The notes under the pieces were generated by a model. The model made no database searches, was not told the DNA's origin, and saw only the letters and a program-made list of their open reading frames with translations. Source: Lamellibrachia columna (Eukaryota > Annelida > Polychaeta > Sabellida > Siboglinidae). From it: a stretch of DNA of 64,000 nucleotides. Position 1 is the first letter of the stretch, and each line of letters begins with the position of its first letter. The stretch covers positions 6,853,201-6,917,200 of the forward strand of contig OY759268.1 of NCBI GenBank assembly GCA_963662155.1, given 5' to 3'. Made by a program: the position numbers and the translations under genes. This document shows positions 1 to 13,949 of the stretch, in pieces.

Positions 1-59
1 TGGTCGCTGGTTCTGTCAGGCGGCATTTGGACACCACTGAGGTTGCAAGGGCTGTGCTG

Positions 60-262
60 TACGGTGGAGGTGCAGTATTTTTTGGGCCGGAGTGTCTTTG
101 TATGGTCGTACAGACCTGTACGTGTTTGACAGAGATGGTGTAAGATATCGCAATTATATCCTGGAGCCTATTTTCAAACCGTATGCAGGCGGTGTTAGGG
201 ATGATTTCATCTTAGTGCAGGATAATGCATGTCCCACCACATTTCCGGTGTCCATGACCTAG
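60..262 (+). pseudogene. Tc1/mariner-type transposase relic
   Basis: A plus-strand reading from about 90 to 258 gives a peptide with RYRNYILEPIF and, about 23 residues later, FILVQDNACP. This matches the Tc1-family block in which the second catalytic Asp lies in DNARPH. The Arg-Pro-His part has become Cys-Pro-Thr-Thr and a stop follows at once, so this is a decayed fragment. No terminal inverted repeat is visible because the left edge cuts the element. Family assignment is by motif recognition only. Confidence 0.65.
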
Positions 263-396
263 AGGCATTGTCGTCACGCTTCAGTTTATTCGAACATGAG
301 CTGTTTTGTAGATAAGACAATCCCCTAATCACACACAGAGTGCACGGTAGACACGGTGTGCCATCGCAATATTTGTTCCTTTAAGTATTTTGAGTA

Positions 397-399
<3 letters not shown>

Positions 400-450
<51 letters not shown>

Positions 451-461
451 GTATATATATA
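400..461. repeat. (TA)n microsatellite
   Basis: About 60 bp of nearly pure TA with a small ACATATG interruption near the right end. The 461-975 stretch between this and the next array holds nothing I recognise. Confidence 0.95.
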
Positions 462-975
462 GCCTTGTTTTAGCTGTGTTTGTGCACATAATATACACAT
501 GACAATGCTTCTTGGAAGGATGCTATGTCATGTTGCTACATAAAATGAGATTGCCCAAACAGTAATCAACAATCACTACTTCTATGAATATGGAGACTAT
601 CAATATAAGATTATAAAGAATTAGCCAACACCATATTCCAAATCAACCTTCAGTGTGAATGGAATTACTATGTGTAATGGAATCGATGGTACAGTAATAC
701 GTTTGACAGCATGGTCTACTGACTTCAACAGAAGGTAAGATCTTTGATCCAAAATAAATGCTCAGTGGTGCCCTCGACACAGTAATAATGTGATATTCTT
801 ATATCCGGACAGTGCTGATGTTCACCTCTGTCATGCTAAGATGTACCGTGTACTATATAATTAGTACACGTAGTACTTTCAGAGTAGCATATTGGTACCT
901 GCCTGTTACATTACATCATACTGTAAGAATATTGTTCACTATATTATTGTTGTGGTTATGCGTATGTGTTACTTT

Positions 976-1110
<135 letters not shown>

Positions 1111-1498
1111 CCCTAGAACTATATTTAAGAAATTTATGGAATATGTAGACAACTCACCTGGATGATTTGATACTGTGTTGTAATATGTTTAGCATTGAAC
1201 AAGGAACCCAAACATGGCGCAATAGAATACTTGTCTTTCACATAGTAAAACATTGGAATTCTATTGGAATTATATCTTCATTGCCACATTGGGTTATGTG
1301 CTGCTAATAAAAGCTATTGTATAATTTGAACCGAATTTGGAGTTCAGAATCTCATGAACCAATCAAGACTTAATTACGTCATTCGTATAACAATGGATAT
1401 TATTGTATGATTTAGAAAGCCAGTTATTGTTTAATCCATATTATTCAAATACAGTAATATAAACAGAACAAACAATTATTGTATATTTTAAGTAGTAC

Positions 1499-1592
1499 CT
1501 TCACACCCGATGTAGCTCTTGGAGAAGAACAGTGCAATAAACAACACCGGAAACAACAGCCAACACTCTAACTGCTTCCGTTGTCCGGCCAT
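1499..1592 (-). CDS. Putative first coding exon (signal peptide) of a gene running off the left edge
   Basis: Reading down from an ATG at 1,592-1,590 gives MAGQRKQLECW followed by a hydrophobic core (LLFPVLFIALFF) and then SKSYIGCE. The coding sequence stops at AAG|GTACTA, a consensus-like splice donor at 1,498-1,497. A basic start, a roughly 14-residue hydrophobic core and a small polar region are what a cleaved signal peptide looks like, so I infer the first exon of a secreted or membrane protein. The rest would lie below 1,496; I did not find exon 2 before the window edge. It lies downstream of, and in the same orientation as, the large polycystin-like gene. A chance ORF cannot be excluded. 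Confidence 0.5.
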
Positions 1593-1599
1593 CTTGCGC

Positions 1600-3657
<2,058 letters not shown>

Positions 3658-3893
3658 TATACGTCTATAGTCACAGTTTTCGCGTCACTCCAGATTTTGT
3701 CTCTTGTGTGATTTCGCTGGATCTCACATTAAATGCATCATTAGCCCGATATAAAATCATAAATCGGTCACTATTGGTGTAAAGGTTTGACAAAGTTTTT
3801 TTTTAGAAAAATGATGCTTAAACCGGTTTGGAGATTTTCGTATATCTAGTTCGACACTAATTGCCAGGTGGCCTTAGCCTTAGTCGTATGTTT

Positions 3894-4026
3894 CAACCAG
3901 TAATGTAATAATCGACCAGTAATGTAACAATCGACCGGTAATGTAATAATCGACCAGTAATGTAAAAAATCGACCGGTAATGTAATAATCGACTGGTAAT
4001 GTAATAAATCGACCAGTAATGTAATT
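3894..4026. repeat. Left terminal subrepeats of foldback element
   Basis: Seven or so tandem copies of a 19-21 bp unit of the form CGACCRGTAATGTAATAAT. The unit recurs inverted at 6,930-6,992 and in both orientations around 6,110-6,225. Confidence 0.9.
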
Positions 4027-6109
4027 AAAATGATGATGATAATCATTATGATGGTGATGATGATGATGTAGAAGGTGATGGTGAGGGTGATAAACTATTA
4101 TGATGATGATGACAGTTAAGGTGTCACCTTAGTGACGATGATTATGGCGACGATGATGATGATAAAGATTATGATGATGACGATACTAATGATGATGATA
4201 ACGACGATGATGATGATGATAATGATGATAACGAGGGTGATAAATGGTTATGATGATGATGAGGAAGAAAATGAAGACAATTAAGCGGTCTTTGTGATGA
4301 TGATGAGGATGAAGAAGATGATGACAACGAGGGTGATCATTATTACGATTATGAGGACGAAGACAATGACACCTTCAGTCTAATCATCCTACACTTCCTC
4401 CTCGTCGTCACCATCATCCTCGTGTTCACTTTTATAACGGCTAACCTTGCTGACACCAACTCGACGTTCACAAACATACGATTAACATAGGAATCTCAGA
4501 ACGAGTGAGCCGCATGTTTTCTGGGAGGACACACGGAATGCCGCTCCCAGGTAACGCACGACAGTAACTACATGTTGGCAAACAATAGGACCGAGTCACA
4601 CAGAGTGGTAAGGAAGAAGGGGGGGGGGTGTCATTAAAAAGGGTCACTTCAACACATGAAAGAGGAAATCTACACTCAATTAAGGGATTATCTCAAACAC
4701 TTATTTAAGGGATCATTAAAAATGCTTAATAACTTATCATCATTTGATCAAATTAAGGGGTCATATCAAACAAGTTATTGGAAATCTCAAAATGCAATGT
4801 GATATTATATTAGAAACTTAAGCTTAACCGCAAAAATAATAAAATAAGGGACCAGATGAAACCATTAAGGGGTTACCTCAAAAAATTAAGTTAATGGTAA
4901 TTTCAGTCAAATAAAATGTTCATCTAAACGATTAAAGGGCACCCAAAGTATTTTAAAATATGACTAAAATTAAGTGATTTTTATCAAAAACAAGTTATAG
5001 GATAACTTAAAAAGGTCTCTTTAAGGGTCATTTAATAATAAACTAGCTGATCATCTCAAAACATTATGGGGTCATCTCATCAATTCAACTGGTCGTTTCG
5101 AAAAAGTTAAATAAATTAAGGGGACATCTCATAACATGAATGGGTCTTCTCAAAAAAGTTAAGGGATCGTCAAAAAATATGTAAAAAGTAATTAACAAGT
5201 TAACAAGCTGATCGTCTCAAAAAATTAAGGGATCATCTAAAAAATTAAGTGGGTGCCCTCATTTAGATGAACATTTTAATTGACTGAAATTATCCTTAAC
5301 TTAATTTTTTTAGATAACCCCTTAATTGTTTCAGCTGGTCCCTTATTTTACCATTTTTGCGGTTAAACTTAAGTGTCTAATATAATATCATATTGCATTT
5401 TGAGATTTCCCCTACCCTGTTTGATATGACCCCTTAATTTGATCAAATGATGTTCAGTTATTAAGCATTTTTAATGATCCATTAAATAATTATTTGAGAT
5501 GATCCCTCAATTGAGTGTAGATTAACTCTTTCATGTGTTGAGGTAACCCTTTTTAATGACCTCATCCCCCTTCTTCCTTACCACTCTGTCTGACTCGGTC
5601 CTATTGTTTGCCAATAATTATTTTCTTTGTAGTTGTTACCTGGGAGGTTATATGAACGGCATTCCATATGTCCTCCCAGAAAACATGCGGCTCACTCGTT
5701 CTGATATTTCTATGTTAATCGTACGTTTGTGAACGTCGAGTTGGTGTCAGCATGGCTAGCCGTTATAAAAGTGAACACGAGGATGATGATGACGACGATG
5801 AGGAGGAGGAGTATGATGATGAGGCTGAATGTGTCATTGTCTTCGTCCTCATAATCGTAATAATGATGACCTTCATTGTTATCATCTTCGTCATCATCAC
5901 CATCATCATCACTAAGACTGCTTAATTGTCTTAATCTTCTTCCTCTCATCATCATAACCATTTATCATCCTCATCATCGTCACAGAGTTCGCCCCTTAAT
6001 TTTCATCATCATCATAATCGTTTATCACCCTCATCATCACCTTCTACATCATCATTATTAGCATCATCACCAACATAATAATAATAATAAATATCATCAT
6101 AATTGTTAT

Positions 6110-6225
6110 TACATTACCGGTCGATTATTACTTTACTGTTTGTACCAATCGACCGGTAATGTAATAAATGGACCGGTAATGTAATAACTCGACCGGTAAT
6201 GTAATAATTCGACCGGTAATGTAAT
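6110..6225. repeat. Internal junction of terminal subrepeats
   Basis: Units in right-end orientation (ATTACATTACCGGTCGATTA) change at about 6,143 to left-end orientation (CAATCGACCGGTAATGTAAT). This marks the join of two foldback copies. Confidence 0.8.
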
Positions 6226-6929
6226 AAAAAACGATGAAGATTATTATGATGACGATGATGATTAAGATGATAAATGGTAATGATGATGAATAGGAGGAGA
6301 ACGATGAAGATAATTAAGGGTTTATCTTAGCGCTACCTTGGAGGTTATATGAACGGCATTCCATATGTCCTCCCAGAAAACATGCTGCTCACTTGTTCTG
6401 AGATTCCAACGTTAACCATACGTTTGTGAAAGTCGAGGGGGTGTCAGGTGAAGATGAGGATGATGATGACGATGAGGAGGAGGAGCAGGATGATGAGGCT
6501 GAATGTATCATTTTCTTCGTCCTCATAATCGTAATAATGATCACCATCATTGTCATCATCTTCGTCATCATCATCATAACCATTTAACACCCTCATCATC
6601 ACCATCGTTATCATAATCATCATCATCATAATATTTATCATCATCATCATCATCGTCATAATCATAATCACTAAGACCGCTTAATTGTCTTCATCTTCTT
6701 ATTCGTCATCATCATAACGATTTATCACCATCGTTGTCATCATCATCATTATCATCATCATCTTTATCATCATCATCGTCATAATCATCATCGTCACTAA
6801 GATGAACAATTAATTGTCATCATCATCATAACCGTTTATCACCCTCATTATCACCTTCTACATCATCATTATTAGCATCATCATCACCACCATCACAATG
6901 ATTATCATCATCATTTTTATTACATTAGT

Positions 6930-6992
6930 GGTCGATTGATTACATTACTGGTCGATTATTACATTACCGGTCGATTATTACATTACTGGTTG
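6930..6992. repeat. Right terminal subrepeats of foldback element
   Basis: Three to four copies of the 20-bp unit in inverted orientation relative to the left terminus. The flanking 6,993-7,500 is ordinary AT-rich DNA without a recognised gene. Confidence 0.85.
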
Positions 6993-7519
6993 TATAACAC
7001 ATCGGTACAATTTGTAAAACGCCATATTTAACTTTATCGGACGAACATGTAAGCTGTTCCTAACAATCACCGCTGGAAAATAATCGATCGGCATATCATC
7101 GTACAGTCAGGCTTTTTCGAAGACGCTCTTTCTATTAAGGCAAATTCCGGCGTTAGCTTCGCTTTGAGTCAATGACAATGTCAATGTCAATGAACGTATA
7201 TTTCCGTCGTTAGATAATGGTGAGTAGTTCACTCAAACAAACTTTTCTAACAACTTGATTTATACTCAATAAATGATATATATGGTAGTTGTCTCGAAGA
7301 TTAATTCCATACGGAAAAGTGTTAAAATGTTTGTGAAAACAGCATATTATATTACGTAAGGCAAAAACTATACTCGGCGTCGTATAACCTGTATACTTCG
7401 ACAATGGACTTGACGTGGATTAGACGATTTGACATTTCATTTTGAACTGGGTATATAAAGTATGTCGTTAATTGGCCAACGTACCTGAGTGACGATGATA
7501 TCGACTGTATATATTATGC

Positions 7520-7550
7520 ACCGAATCACCATATAATACGGTGATTCGGT
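7520..7550. repeat. Perfect 11-bp stem hairpin
   Basis: ACCGAATCACC, a 9-nt loop, then GGTGATTCGGT. No gene context. Confidence 0.85.
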
Positions 7551-8039
7551 ACAGAATGATGTTTGATTAAAACAAAGCCAACTTTCTCCTCTCGGTAACG
7601 TTTTTCAAACGCTCTCGAGTTCTGGCACCGCACGGTATCATGGGAAATGTCATAGGTCAATCAACAAAAACACTCCGCACCCAGAGGAGGTTGGCAGGCT
7701 CGTAAAATTAATGCGTAGTAGGGGAAAGCAGTGTTAGATGAGCCATTTTCCATTCTTTTTGATGTCTATGGCACACTCATATTCATAAGTAAACATTTTA
7801 TACCAAAATAATATAGGCTATCTAACATGCATAGATAATTATATATAGCTGATTCAAATAGGGTTGGTAAGCTGGCTCAACTAACACTTGGTGTGGGGTA
7901 TGTTGAGTCAGAGTGCAGCGTAAGTTGTGTAAATGCTGTATTTGTATAATTTACGTAGACCTTGTACAAACAAATTCGTAACAACACAGCCAACATATTT
8001 ACCCAATGGGTACAACACGTCTGTGACAAGTCTACACTA

Positions 8040-9036
8040 TTATGATGTTATTGCCTGACTTTAGTACTTAATATGTTACAAAATTGATAACTTAACTAAA
8101 CATGTAAATCAAGAATTAAAACAACTATGCGATTGGTTGTGTGCTAACAAATTATGTTTGAATGCCAAAAAGACAATGTGTTTGTGTTTTGTCTCTATAA
8201 ATACAAACTACAAGGCAAACAATAGCATACAGATAAACAGTGAAATTAATAACCAGGTTGGCAAGTACAAAAATTAAGAATGTGTGAAATTCCTATATAG
8301 ATAAGCATCTATCACGGAAAGAACATATCAACATAATGAATGCCACATAAAGCATTAAAATTATTATGATATGCCTTAAATCATACCCACATAACATACG
8401 GTGTACAAGCACGGAGTAATGGAAACACAAGGAATTTAGACATTTTACAAAAACGTGCTCTAAGAATAATTAACAGTAAATAGGAGTCATATTGATCCTA
8501 TTTTTAAGTCTGAACAAATATTGAAAATTTTATATGTGTATAAGCTATATGGCTCACTATTTATGTATGGCTTTCGCCATCATTAATGTTATTACCTAAA
8601 TCATTTAAACATTTTGCTATCAACATTTTTTTAATAAAATATATTGGAAAACTTGTTTCGTCCTCATTTACATATATTTCGCAGTTAATATTCTGGTTAT
8701 ATACATTTACATTTGCATTTACTGTGCATTTACATATATAAGTATGGTAAAACATATTATTTGGCCCAAGCATTGCCTTATATAAATGACTGTTGAAATA
8801 GTACAGTGATGGGCTGGTGATGACTATTTAGGTTGGGATATAATAATAGAGTAATGATAATTATTTTAAATGGTGTCACTGGAAGACAGCTTTAAGCTAA
8901 GTGACAACCATACAACATAACATATTGAAAGTATTCAGATATATTGTATAATATTTGTTTTTTGTATCAGTTATATTGTAAAATAAACTTATTTACTTAC
9001 ATACTTACTTACATACTTACTTACTTACTTACTTTT
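8040..9036 (+). pseudogene. LINE (CR1/L2 group) reverse-transcriptase C-terminal relic with (CTTA)n tail
   Basis: Broken plus-strand reading frames give the downstream half of a LINE ORF2: QLCDWLCANKLCLNAKK (8,120-8,170), a degraded FLGVYIDEHLSW-like block near 8,300, KRALRII-like residues near 8,460, and a final block near 8,500-8,570. Stops and frameshifts occur throughout. The element ends in a tail of CTTA/CATA tetranucleotides at 8,990-9,033, as expected for the 3' end of a non-LTR retrotransposon. Clade assignment within CR1/L2-like elements is uncertain. Confidence 0.6.
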
Positions 9037-9182
9037 TCGGGCTCTTGTTTAATTGCTGCATGTTATGAATTTATAATGTAATATATCAATTTAAAAAGAA
9101 CCGCGTGAGTAATGTATTAATTTGGTCTTCGCATACGTGCCCATTTCTCATTATCGCCCATTGCATTATTGACGTGTCTTTT

Positions 9183-9398
<216 letters not shown>

Positions 9399-9460
9399 AA
9401 TTTATGCAACTTACCAGGTGCATAACAAGTTTTATGAAATAACCAAGGCAGGTCTTCGCT

Positions 9461-9652
9461 AAACTTGCCCTGGGTGTCCGAGACTACATCGGAACTATTT
9501 GGCCAAATAAATTGTATTACTCCGCGCTAGTCAGCCAATCACGGCTTAGCGGAAACTAGTTCAAACCTAAGAAAGTAGCTTGACTCTTTCACTCTTGCTC
9601 CATCCAGTGTCTGCATTGCGAAGTTGTGTCTAAAATGTGTCTCGCGAAATAC
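9461..9652 (+). repeat. Direct repeat copy 1
   Basis: Pairs with 11,032-11,217. Both copies share a CCAATCACGGCTTAGCGGAAA block near their middle. Similarity ends at GTCTCGCGAAAT / GTCTCTCGAAAT. Confidence 0.9.
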
Positions 9653-9859
9653 TTTGGTTTTACCAACCGTCATACTTCAAATAGGTTTTGAGAGTACACA
9701 TTTCGATATGCGTCTACTGACTTGCAGGAAGAAGATCGCCTAAACACTCGTTTCAGCTGAGTATCGTTTTATTTGTTATTACTTCGTCGGTTGCATCGTG
9801 GTTAATTTGCTCTTGTTTCGTTAAAATTCGTTTAAACTTCCCGCAATCGGCCATTCAAT

Positions 9860-10348
9860 ATGTCGGCGGCGAAGTCGGATCTAGATTTGGTTGTGCTTGG
9901 GCATAGCCACGTGTATTGGTTGAGCGCGTTCATTGAATCTGCGGGTCTCCTTGCCGACTTAGAAAGACTAGGTCACACGTGCACAGTTCGTTTTATGGGT
10001 CGAAGGATTTCTGTCCGCGTCCCCGACATAGTCATTACCCTTCTTGGGGGCAACGACTTAGATGGGAAGTTTCCCCCACATCCAGAGGCAGTAGGGTCGC
10101 AACTAGGAAGATTAGGTGATGAATTGTTAGCTTTAGGGGTCCGTCGGGTATGTCTTTGCCAAACCGAGCGCCGCAAGAAAAGGCGCCATTTCGATTTTGA
10201 TACGTGAGCGGCTCGCGTTGCATCCGCTAATGCTGCGTTACAGTCAGCATGTGGGGGGCGCCGTGGTCTGTTCTACTGGAGCCATAAATACCTTTGGAAC
10301 AGCCCGGCGAAGGTTTTCCGCCAAGAAGGCGTGCATTTATCCGATATA
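9860..10348 (+). pseudogene. SGNH/GDSL-hydrolase-like ORF of a mobile element (frameshifted)
   Basis: The ATG-started frame at 9,860-10,207 encodes VVLGHSHVYWLSAF near its N-terminus (block I, with the candidate Ser nucleophile in GHSHV) and PDIVITLLGGNDL about 45 residues later (block III, GxND). After residue 105 the frame shifts. In another frame the homologous continuation runs to about 10,348 and ends RQEGVHLSDI, which corresponds to the catalytic DxxH block with His kept but Asp changed to Glu. The order GHS, GGND, xGVHLS matches the SGNH hydrolases seen in transposable elements. The shift and the Asp-to-Glu change suggest a dead copy. Confidence 0.6.
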
Positions 10349-10424
10349 TGAAATTTCCGGCTGACTCTTGGTTGTTTTGTATGCCTTCAGCGGACATTGT
10401 TACCCTCTTCATATATGTAGCCAT

Positions 10425-11031
10425 GGGTGATGTTCCCATATTTTATCGCATTGACACACACCCAGTTTAGCGTCTCCATGGACGGTGTTCACTTTACTAA
10501 TGACATTTACACATCGACGTTCATAAATTGTGGGCGGTGATCCCATAACAGTCCATGATGACACCTTACGCGTTCGTGGGCAGTGCCCCCCTGAATATTT
10601 GTGGCGACGATGTAGTTGTTCTTCCAAATGAAGATGATTCCAAATGTGTTTTGTGTCACCAGGCTCATTGTTCGATTTTATGATAATATTATTGTAATTT
10701 TAGTTTTGCTATTATTAACAGTGACACAACGTTTTACCGCGATAACACTTTATTGGCTATCGTGGGAGGTGACCCCCAACTTCTGGCAATTTTGCGTTGA
10801 AGTACTTTCGTGGGCGGTGACCGGTAATTAACTGTGTTTGCAATTTCTGCATTGATGTACTATGGTGGGCGGTGTCCCATAACTAACTGTGATTATAATT
10901 TTGCATATATCTACTATCGTGGGCGGTGTCACGTAAATAACTGTGATTATAATTTAGCATTGAAGTACTATTGTGGGCGGTGACTCCCTACTTAACTGCG
11001 TTTGCAATTCTTGCATTGATGTACTATCGTA
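10425..11031 (+). repeat. Degenerate tandem repeats with GTGGGCGGTG core
   Basis: From about 10,755 to 11,031 a unit of about 55 bp is repeated roughly five times, each with TCGTGGGCGGTG followed by an A/T-rich part with AACTGTGATTATAATTT and GCATTGATGTACTA. Weaker copies reach back to about 10,430. It lies between the SGNH ORF and the right-hand direct repeat. Confidence 0.8.
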
Positions 11032-11217
11032 ACTTGCCCTGGGTGTCCGAGACTACACCGGAACTATTTGGCCAAATAAATTGTATTACTCCGTGCTAGT
11101 CTGCCAATCACGGCTTAGCGGAAACCAGTTCAAACCGGAGCCAGTAGCTTGAATCTTTCACTCCTGCTCGAGTCTCTGCATTGTGTCTAAAATTTGTCTC
11201 TCGAAATCCGCCCTATT
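11032..11217 (+). repeat. Direct repeat copy 2
   Basis: Second copy of the repeat at 9,461-9,652. The region beyond it, 11,218-11,755, holds no recognised gene. Confidence 0.9.
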
Positions 11218-11753
11218 CCTCAGCTTTCTTCCTTATTTTCAATGCTTAGTTTAAGATGCGTTTGTACATCGTTGACGAAATAGGAAGTTGGAAGATGTCG
11301 AAATCGCTTTCCCCACTTTTAGCTTGATGAACGCGGGGTTTGTCCCCTAGTAGTTGGTGTTCATGGGGTTTCTGCGCAGACAGGCTTCCTGTTTCTTCAT
11401 CGGTATTCTTGGCTTATGTTTATATAGGTTAGCGAAATGACCCCACCTGTTTGTAATTAAATGTGTGTATTGGTGGTGGAATGTCTGTATTTTTTGCATT
11501 ACATGTTCATGACGACTTCTTGATGTATATATGTTATCGTCATGCTTGTAGGAATATGGGATCTGAGAAACTTTCCGGACGGGGATGTATATCTGTTCAG
11601 TTCCTGTCTGGTTTGCTTTGAGGAGCTCACATTCTTATTAATGTTCTTCCCAAAGTGGCTGCGTGATAACCAGTCCACTTTGCAATAAAAACGTCATTTA
11701 TTTGGCCCATTTAAATTCTCTACTACATCGGACTTGTGTTGGTTATTGCATAA

Positions 11754-11756
<3 letters not shown>

Positions 11757-11826
<70 letters not shown>

Positions 11827-11847
11827 CATATAATATATGTATATATG
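11757..11847. repeat. (TA)n microsatellite
   Basis: About 60 bp of pure TA followed by imperfect TA with ACA/GTA steps. Confidence 0.95.
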
Positions 11848-12309
11848 TGTGTTTGTGTTCACTAGGTACAGCAGTAATGATTAAGGTCCAGTATGCACTA
11901 AGTTTAGACTGAATGTCAGTTCCACAAGTAGCACGTTGGATCTCGCTGTAATCCACTTCAAAATAAGTGCATATTACATGGAAATAAACATAAACTATCT
12001 ATTTGACTAAATTAATGTACATTTGCGTTTTGATGTCAGTGTTATTTTGTTGTTTAGCCACTGCTTATTTGTAATCGTTGTTGTCTGCCAATCTTGCAGT
12101 ATGGATTTATTTGTCTATTTGTGTATTTTCCACTGTCCACATATCCAGCCATAACCTGGCTATTTTAAACATTGTACTCCTGATAATTTGGACTAATCAA
12201 TATCAATCTTCGTCCTGTTGTTCCCACTTTTGTAACTTAGTACATACTTCATTCAATTTACGTCGATGTTCCTTATCCTGCTTTTTTTTACCGCCTTTGA
12301 TGCTCCGTA

Positions 12310-12490
12310 AACTGATAGTGTTCACATACCTCATAGGTACTCCCAGCTGATAGTGTTCACATACCTTCATAGGTACTCCCAGCTGATAGTGTTCACATAC
12401 CTCATAGGTACTCCCAGCTGATAGTGTTCATATACCTCATAGGTACTCCCAGCTGATAGTGTTCACATACCTCATAGGTACTCCCAGCTG
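12310..12490. repeat. 35-bp minisatellite, about five copies
   Basis: Tandem unit CCCAGCTGATAGTGTTCAC plus ATACCTCATAGGTACT. The copies are almost identical, one having an extra T and one C-to-T change. No spacers are present, so it is a minisatellite and not a CRISPR array. Flanks (11,850-12,300 and 12,490-12,900) hold no recognised gene. Confidence 0.95.
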
Positions 12491-12904
12491 TCGTCAGTTC
12501 GGTTTTATTTATGGCGTGGCGATCTGTAATTAACGGTAGCTGATCTGGCAACTCTATCTCTGTTGTGGTATTCCTCTCTTCCACTCTCCTGTGAAAGCTT
12601 GTGCTTACCTATCTCTTTGCATAATGCAAACATGCCCAAACAACCGGCGCGTTCTGTATCTGATGACACCAATTATGGATTCAGTGGTGAACGTATCATC
12701 TATGATATTGATGTTTTGTAATGACAACTTATCTCAAAAACCGCGTCTCTTGCGTCCGTAGTATCAAAGACTCCGCACCACGCTATTGACAGTATAATGG
12801 CTCCATATAGTATGGCTTTCAATCTTGTTGAGATGAATATGTTACAAAAGAAACATTTTCAAGGATTACCAAAGGCTGCTGATGCTAGTATTTAACATCG
12901 ACAA

Positions 12905-12907
<3 letters not shown>

Positions 12908-12958
<51 letters not shown>

Positions 12959-12987
12959 TTATTTGTATAATATATATATATATATAT
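12908..12987. repeat. (CT)n(TA)n compound microsatellite
   Basis: About 35 bp of CT followed directly by about 45 bp of imperfect TA. Confidence 0.95.
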
Positions 12988-13184
12988 CTGTAGATGGCAC
13001 AATGATTCACAAGATGCATAACTCTCCCACATCCTTGAGGTATTCGCTTTCCAGAACAATAGACTTGAAGATGAAGTGATGACCTTTTGGAGAAGCTGAT
13101 TTTCATAACCCATTTGCTACAGTTAACTAGAAGTTCTTCAATGGACAGTTGTTGCTTCTTGAACTCGGTGGATGTAAGCGTTGT

Positions 13185-13262
13185 GTCATCTTTAACAAGA
13201 TTGCTATCCAAGGCAAAGGCCAAGATGGCAAGTGGACAAGGAAGTCATTGGCTTACCGAGTA
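13185..13262 (-). mobile_element. CR1-type LINE 3' terminal fragment
   Basis: In reverse orientation this matches the 3' untranslated end of the better copy at 49,286-49,380, sharing GGTAAGCCAATGACTTCCTT, CCACTTGCCATC and the terminal ATCTTGTTAA. Only the last 80 bp or so are present. Confidence 0.75.
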
Positions 13263-13709
13263 TTATGACGTGGGCTTCCAGGATCGCGAATAAGAGGTCG
13301 CGCAAGGAAGGTCGCAATTTCAAATCACACTTTACACGTACGCATTTACATATTGTTAAATATAGTCAAAGACTGTGTAAATAAACAATGAATTTCCATT
13401 ATGAGCATAACTAAGATAAACAAATATTGCCTGAGTTTGCGTCAGTGAATCTTCATTGTTTAATTACAGGTGACAACGAAATACTTTCGAATTTTATTGT
13501 CTCAATTAAACCAAGAACACAAGTAAAAGTCAAATGCAATTACACGGCAAGTAACATACAATAAACGCAATACGACCAACTGTCTCTGGCCACCAAAACT
13601 CCATGGCAATCGCAAAGAGATATATCGTTTTAAATATCCAGCGTTGATCCCCTGATTTTGCAACACCGACATAGTATTTGTTAACTGGAACATCCTAAAC
13701 AGAAACCGA

Positions 13710-13716
<7 letters not shown>

Positions 13717-13771
<55 letters not shown>
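13717..13771. repeat. (TA)n microsatellite
   Basis: About 55 bp of pure TA. Confidence 0.95.
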
Positions 13772-13773
<2 letters not shown>

Positions 13774-13949
13774 TACGCAAATTAATTCCTCAAGGGAGAT
13801 GCAATTGTTTTCCAATACTCTTTTACGGAGAGATACTCTGCCACCACAACTTCAGTCATTGAAATATGTGGATAATAACACAGTCATCAGCATCCACTTA
13901 ATCGATCGACATGTGCCATAAAAAAGAGGGTAGACCTGCTTCATTTAAA

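Larger units (their letters stand above)
3894..6992. mobile_element. Foldback-type (palindromic) DNA element, compound, about 3.1 kb
   Basis: The left end starts CAACCAGTAATG and the right end finishes CATTACTGGTTG. Left arm 3,894-4,946 and right arm 5,250-6,143 are inverted copies over roughly 0.9-1.05 kb, with a central spacer of about 300 bp. The outermost part of each arm consists of about 20-bp tandem units around CGACCGGTAATGTAATAAT. Next come (GAT/ATC)-rich stretches, a conserved block containing TGGGAGGACA / TGTCCTCCCA, and an inner part rich in TTAAGGGGTCATCTC-like units. At about 6,143 a right-type end meets a new left-type end, and 5,645-5,880 is repeated in direct orientation at 6,335-6,550. 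A second, shorter element therefore seems fused to the first. No transposase is encoded. Long inverted repeats made of subrepeats are typical of foldback elements. I could not see a clear target-site duplication. Confidence 0.8.
9461..11217 (+). mobile_element. Element with about 185-bp direct repeats and an SGNH-hydrolase ORF (DIRS/Ngaro-like candidate)
   Basis: The sequence starting AACTTGCCCTGGGTGTCCGAG occurs at 9,461-9,652 and again, about 90% alike, at 11,032-11,217, both in direct orientation. Between them lie the SGNH-like ORF (9,860 onward) and a minisatellite-like region. Direct repeats of this size could be short LTRs or the A1/A2 split direct repeats of a Ngaro-type tyrosine-recombinase retroelement. 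SGNH-hydrolase ORFs are known passengers of DIRS-superfamily elements. I found no reverse transcriptase, RNase H or recombinase here, so this would be a non-autonomous or internally deleted copy. Classification is inference. Confidence 0.55.

Noticed and set aside
5710..6671. Asp/Ser/Ile-rich frames within the foldback element
   Set aside because: They are translations of GAT/ATC repeats in the element arms, with no protein motif.
9461..11217. Ordinary LTR retrotransposon
   Set aside because: The direct repeats do not clearly start TG and end CA, and no gag, protease, RT or integrase is seen, so I kept a more open call.
12310..12490. CRISPR-like array
   Set aside because: The units are directly adjacent with no variable spacers, and the genome is eukaryotic.
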